Shown: piece by piece, positions 62,625 to 64,000 of the stretch
How positions within the stretch are numbered: position 1 is the stretch's first letter
How the letters are laid out: each line of letters begins with the position of its first letter
Assembly (NCBI RefSeq): GCF_003443615.1
Contig: NZ_CP031967.1
Location: 1,488,001-1,552,000, forward strand
Direction: 5' to 3'
Origin: Alteromonas sp. BL110
GTDB taxonomy: Bacteria; Pseudomonadota; Gammaproteobacteria; Enterobacterales; Alteromonadaceae
Length of the DNA stretch: 64,000 bases
Notes under the pieces: model-generated
The model's input: the letters and a program-made list of their open reading frames with translations, nothing else
Database searches by the model: none
Told to the model about the DNA's origin: nothing
Made by a program: the position numbers and the translations under genes

Positions 62625-63802
62625 ACCACCTGCCCTGCTGCCCAGCCGCTGCTCCACGCCCACTGGAAGTTAAAGCCGCCTAGCCAGCCGGTAACGTCAA
62701 CCACTTCACCAATAAAGTAAAGGCCTTCGACGTTTTTGGCCATCATGGTTTTTGACGAAAGTTCGTTGGTGTCTACGCCACCTATGGTGACTTCCGCTGT
62801 TCGGTAGCCTTCTGTGCCATTGGGCTTTATTTGCCAATTTTCTAGCGTGTCAGCAATAGCGTCGCACTCGCTGTGGGTGAGCTGCTTCACTGGTACATTA
62901 CGCCAGTTGTGATATTCGATAAAGCTTTGCACCATGCGTTTGGGAAACACTTTATTTAAGCAGGTAGCAAGCAATGCATCTGGCGTTTCGGTACGTGCAC
63001 TTTGTATAAGTGCAGTGGCATCGTCATTGGGTAATGTATTAATGCTTAAGCTATCACCTGCCTCCCAATAACTTGAAATTTGCAGCATAGCGGGGCCGCT
63101 TAAACCGCGGTGGGTAAAAAGCATCGCTTCTTTGAAAGTAGTATCGTTACAGCTAGCGTAAACATCAACGGCAATACCGCTAAGCTCTGCCAGCGTCTCT
63201 TTGTCTTTATCGTGCAAGGTAAAGGGCACGAGTGCTGCGCGAGTGGGTAATACTTTCAACCCAAATTGTTCAGCAATTTTGTAACCAAATGGAGTGGCAC
63301 CAAGTTTAGGCATACTTAAGCCACCGGTTGCGATAACTAAAGACTCGCAGCTATATTCGCCGTTCGACGTTTTAAGTAAGTACCCACTTTCCACTTTCTC
63401 TACAGTCTGAATTTCACAGCGTGTAGTAATGGTAACGCCCGCTTTATTACATTCATTAAGCAATAAATCGACGATGTCTTTTGCGCTGTCATCACAAAAC
63501 AATTGGCCCAGGGTCTTTTCGTGGTAGGCAATACCATGCTCGGCTACCAAGCCAATAAAGTCCCACTGGGTATAGCGGCTTAGTGCTGACTTACAAAAGT
63601 GCGGGTTTTGCGATAAGAAATTAGCAGGTTCGGCATACATATTGGTGAAATTACACCGTCCACCGCCTGACATTAGAATTTTCCGGCCCACTTTTTTGGC
63701 GTGATCGAGCACTTCTACGCTGCGCCCGCGCGCGCCTGCTTGTGCGGCGCAAAACAGCCCTGCGGCACCTGCTCCAATAACTATAACATCGCGCTCAATC
63801 AC
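62621..63802 (-). CDS. HI0933/YhiN-type flavoprotein
   Basis: A 393-aa FAD-binding protein of the HI0933 family. The N-terminal dinucleotide fold VIVIGAGAAGLFCAAQAG-type motif is followed by KKVGRKILMSGGGRCNFTN, and the C terminus GLYFIGEVVDVTGWLGGFNF closes the flavin site. Family members are of unsettled function; some have roles in anaerobic or tRNA-modification contexts, but no firm reaction is known. It is cytosolic. Its stop overlaps that of the convergent barrel gene. The 198 bp after its start to the window edge show only AT-rich sequence. Confidence 0.9.
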   Translation of the reverse strand: MIERDVIVIGAGAAGLFCAAQAGARGRSVEVLDHAKKVGRKILMSGGGRCNFTNMYAEPANFLSQNPHFCKSALSRYTQWDFIGLVAEHGIAYHEKTLGQLFCDDSAKDIVDLLLNECNKAGVTITTRCEIQTVEKVESGYLLKTSNGEYSCESLVIATGGLSMPKLGATPFGYKIAEQFGLKVLPTRAALVPFTLHDKDKETLAELSGIAVDVYASCNDTTFKEAMLFTHRGLSGPAMLQISSYWEAGDSLSINTLPNDDATALIQSARTETPDALLATCLNKVFPKRMVQSFIEYHNWRNVPVKQLTHSECDAIADTLENWQIKPNGTEGYRTAEVTIGGVDTNELSSKTMMAKNVEGLYFIGEVVDVTGWLGGFNFQWAWSSGWAAGQVV

Positions 63803-64000
63803 TCTGTATTTACCTTACATCAAGCCAAAAATAATCACGCATTTTGCAGCGTAGGTTAGGAGTTCGGGATTATACGTAATAAGCCATACCACACAATGCA
63901 AAGCCGAATCTTACTGTAAATTTAATCTAGTTCTTTAGTAGAAAATTATGGGTTTTAATACTTTTTAACAATACTAAAAGATTTTTAATTCACCTATAAC
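63803..64000. other. AT-rich end of window
   Basis: This 198-bp segment upstream of the flavoprotein gene holds its promoter and is AT-rich towards the end. No open frame, RNA gene or repeat is seen; the next gene lies outside the window. Confidence 0.4.

Noticed and set aside
1..64000. Search for CRISPR arrays, tRNA, rRNA, integrases and IS elements
   Set aside because: No regularly spaced repeats, no cloverleaf or CCA-ended genes, and no transposase or phage integrase was found; XerC is the housekeeping recombinase.

Overview
The window reads as a continuous stretch of chromosome from a marine gammaproteobacterium of the Alteromonadales, most probably Alteromonas or a close relative. This is inferred from moderate GC, very close E. 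coli-like versions of housekeeping genes (UvrA, UvrD, CysE, Mpl, XerC, ArgP), an E. coli-like gene order around lysA-dapF-xerC-yigB-uvrD-rarD-yigI-recQ, and many c-di-GMP proteins. No rRNA, tRNA, prophage, IS or CRISPR array was seen. Coding density is high and almost every gene looks intact.

Layout. 1-2.5 kb: galM and the LacI-family repressor galR, with two matching LacI-type operator candidates. 2.5-2.9 kb: an unexplained convergent intergenic region with seven GATC sites in 160 bp and a perfect DnaA box. 2.9-6.7 kb: a lipoprotein hydrolase lacking its nucleophile serine, an unknown lipoprotein, a YqaB-like HAD phosphatase and a YajR-type MFS transporter. 7-15.4 kb: uvrA, a 55-aa protein, a YegD-like Hsp70, a thioesterase plus a 2-oxoglutarate oxygenase, a DHDPS-family lyase, a DUF3299 exported protein and ppa. 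15.5-22.3 kb: fbp and mpl (divergent), ubiX, a secreted S1/P1 nuclease, rraA, and a coupled PAP2 phosphatase/glycosyltransferase pair.

22.3-37.2 kb: the conserved block lptM-lysA-dapF-DUF484-xerC-yigB, then cysE on the opposite strand next to a REP-like palindrome, uvrD with a LexA box, a diguanylate cyclase, rarD, mgtE, yigI and recQ. In E. coli this neighbourhood holds corA; here an unrelated Mg2+ transporter, MgtE, occupies it. 37.3-48 kb: a GST, a small unknown protein, a PAS-GGDEF-EAL sensor, ribA, a DUF3300 protein, an orphan ATP-grasp enzyme, a chemoreceptor with a histidine-rich membrane sensor, and two thioredoxin-fold membrane proteins, one a glutaredoxin-MauE fusion. 47.8-51.5 kb: a class II-type deacetylase overlapping an acetyl-CoA hydrolase/transferase fused to a GNAT acetyltransferase, then a small hydrolase. 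51.5-55.8 kb: an RND pump and its adaptor behind a perfect 10-9-10 operator-like palindrome, with no linked regulator or outer-membrane channel. 56-64 kb: a J-domain protein, a DUF1499 protein, the guanidinium exporter Gdx beside the arginine exporter ArgO with its activator ArgP, another membrane diguanylate cyclase, two unknown small proteins and an HI0933-type flavoprotein.

No single island-like system stands out. The points most worth following are the GATC/DnaA-box region at 2.67-2.89 kb, the coupled acetyl-CoA hydrolase-GNAT/deacetylase pair, the glutaredoxin-MauE fusion, the histidine-rich chemoreceptor sensor, the Gdx-ArgO pairing, and the isolated RND operator. All calls come from reading the sequence and recalling family features; no database search was run.
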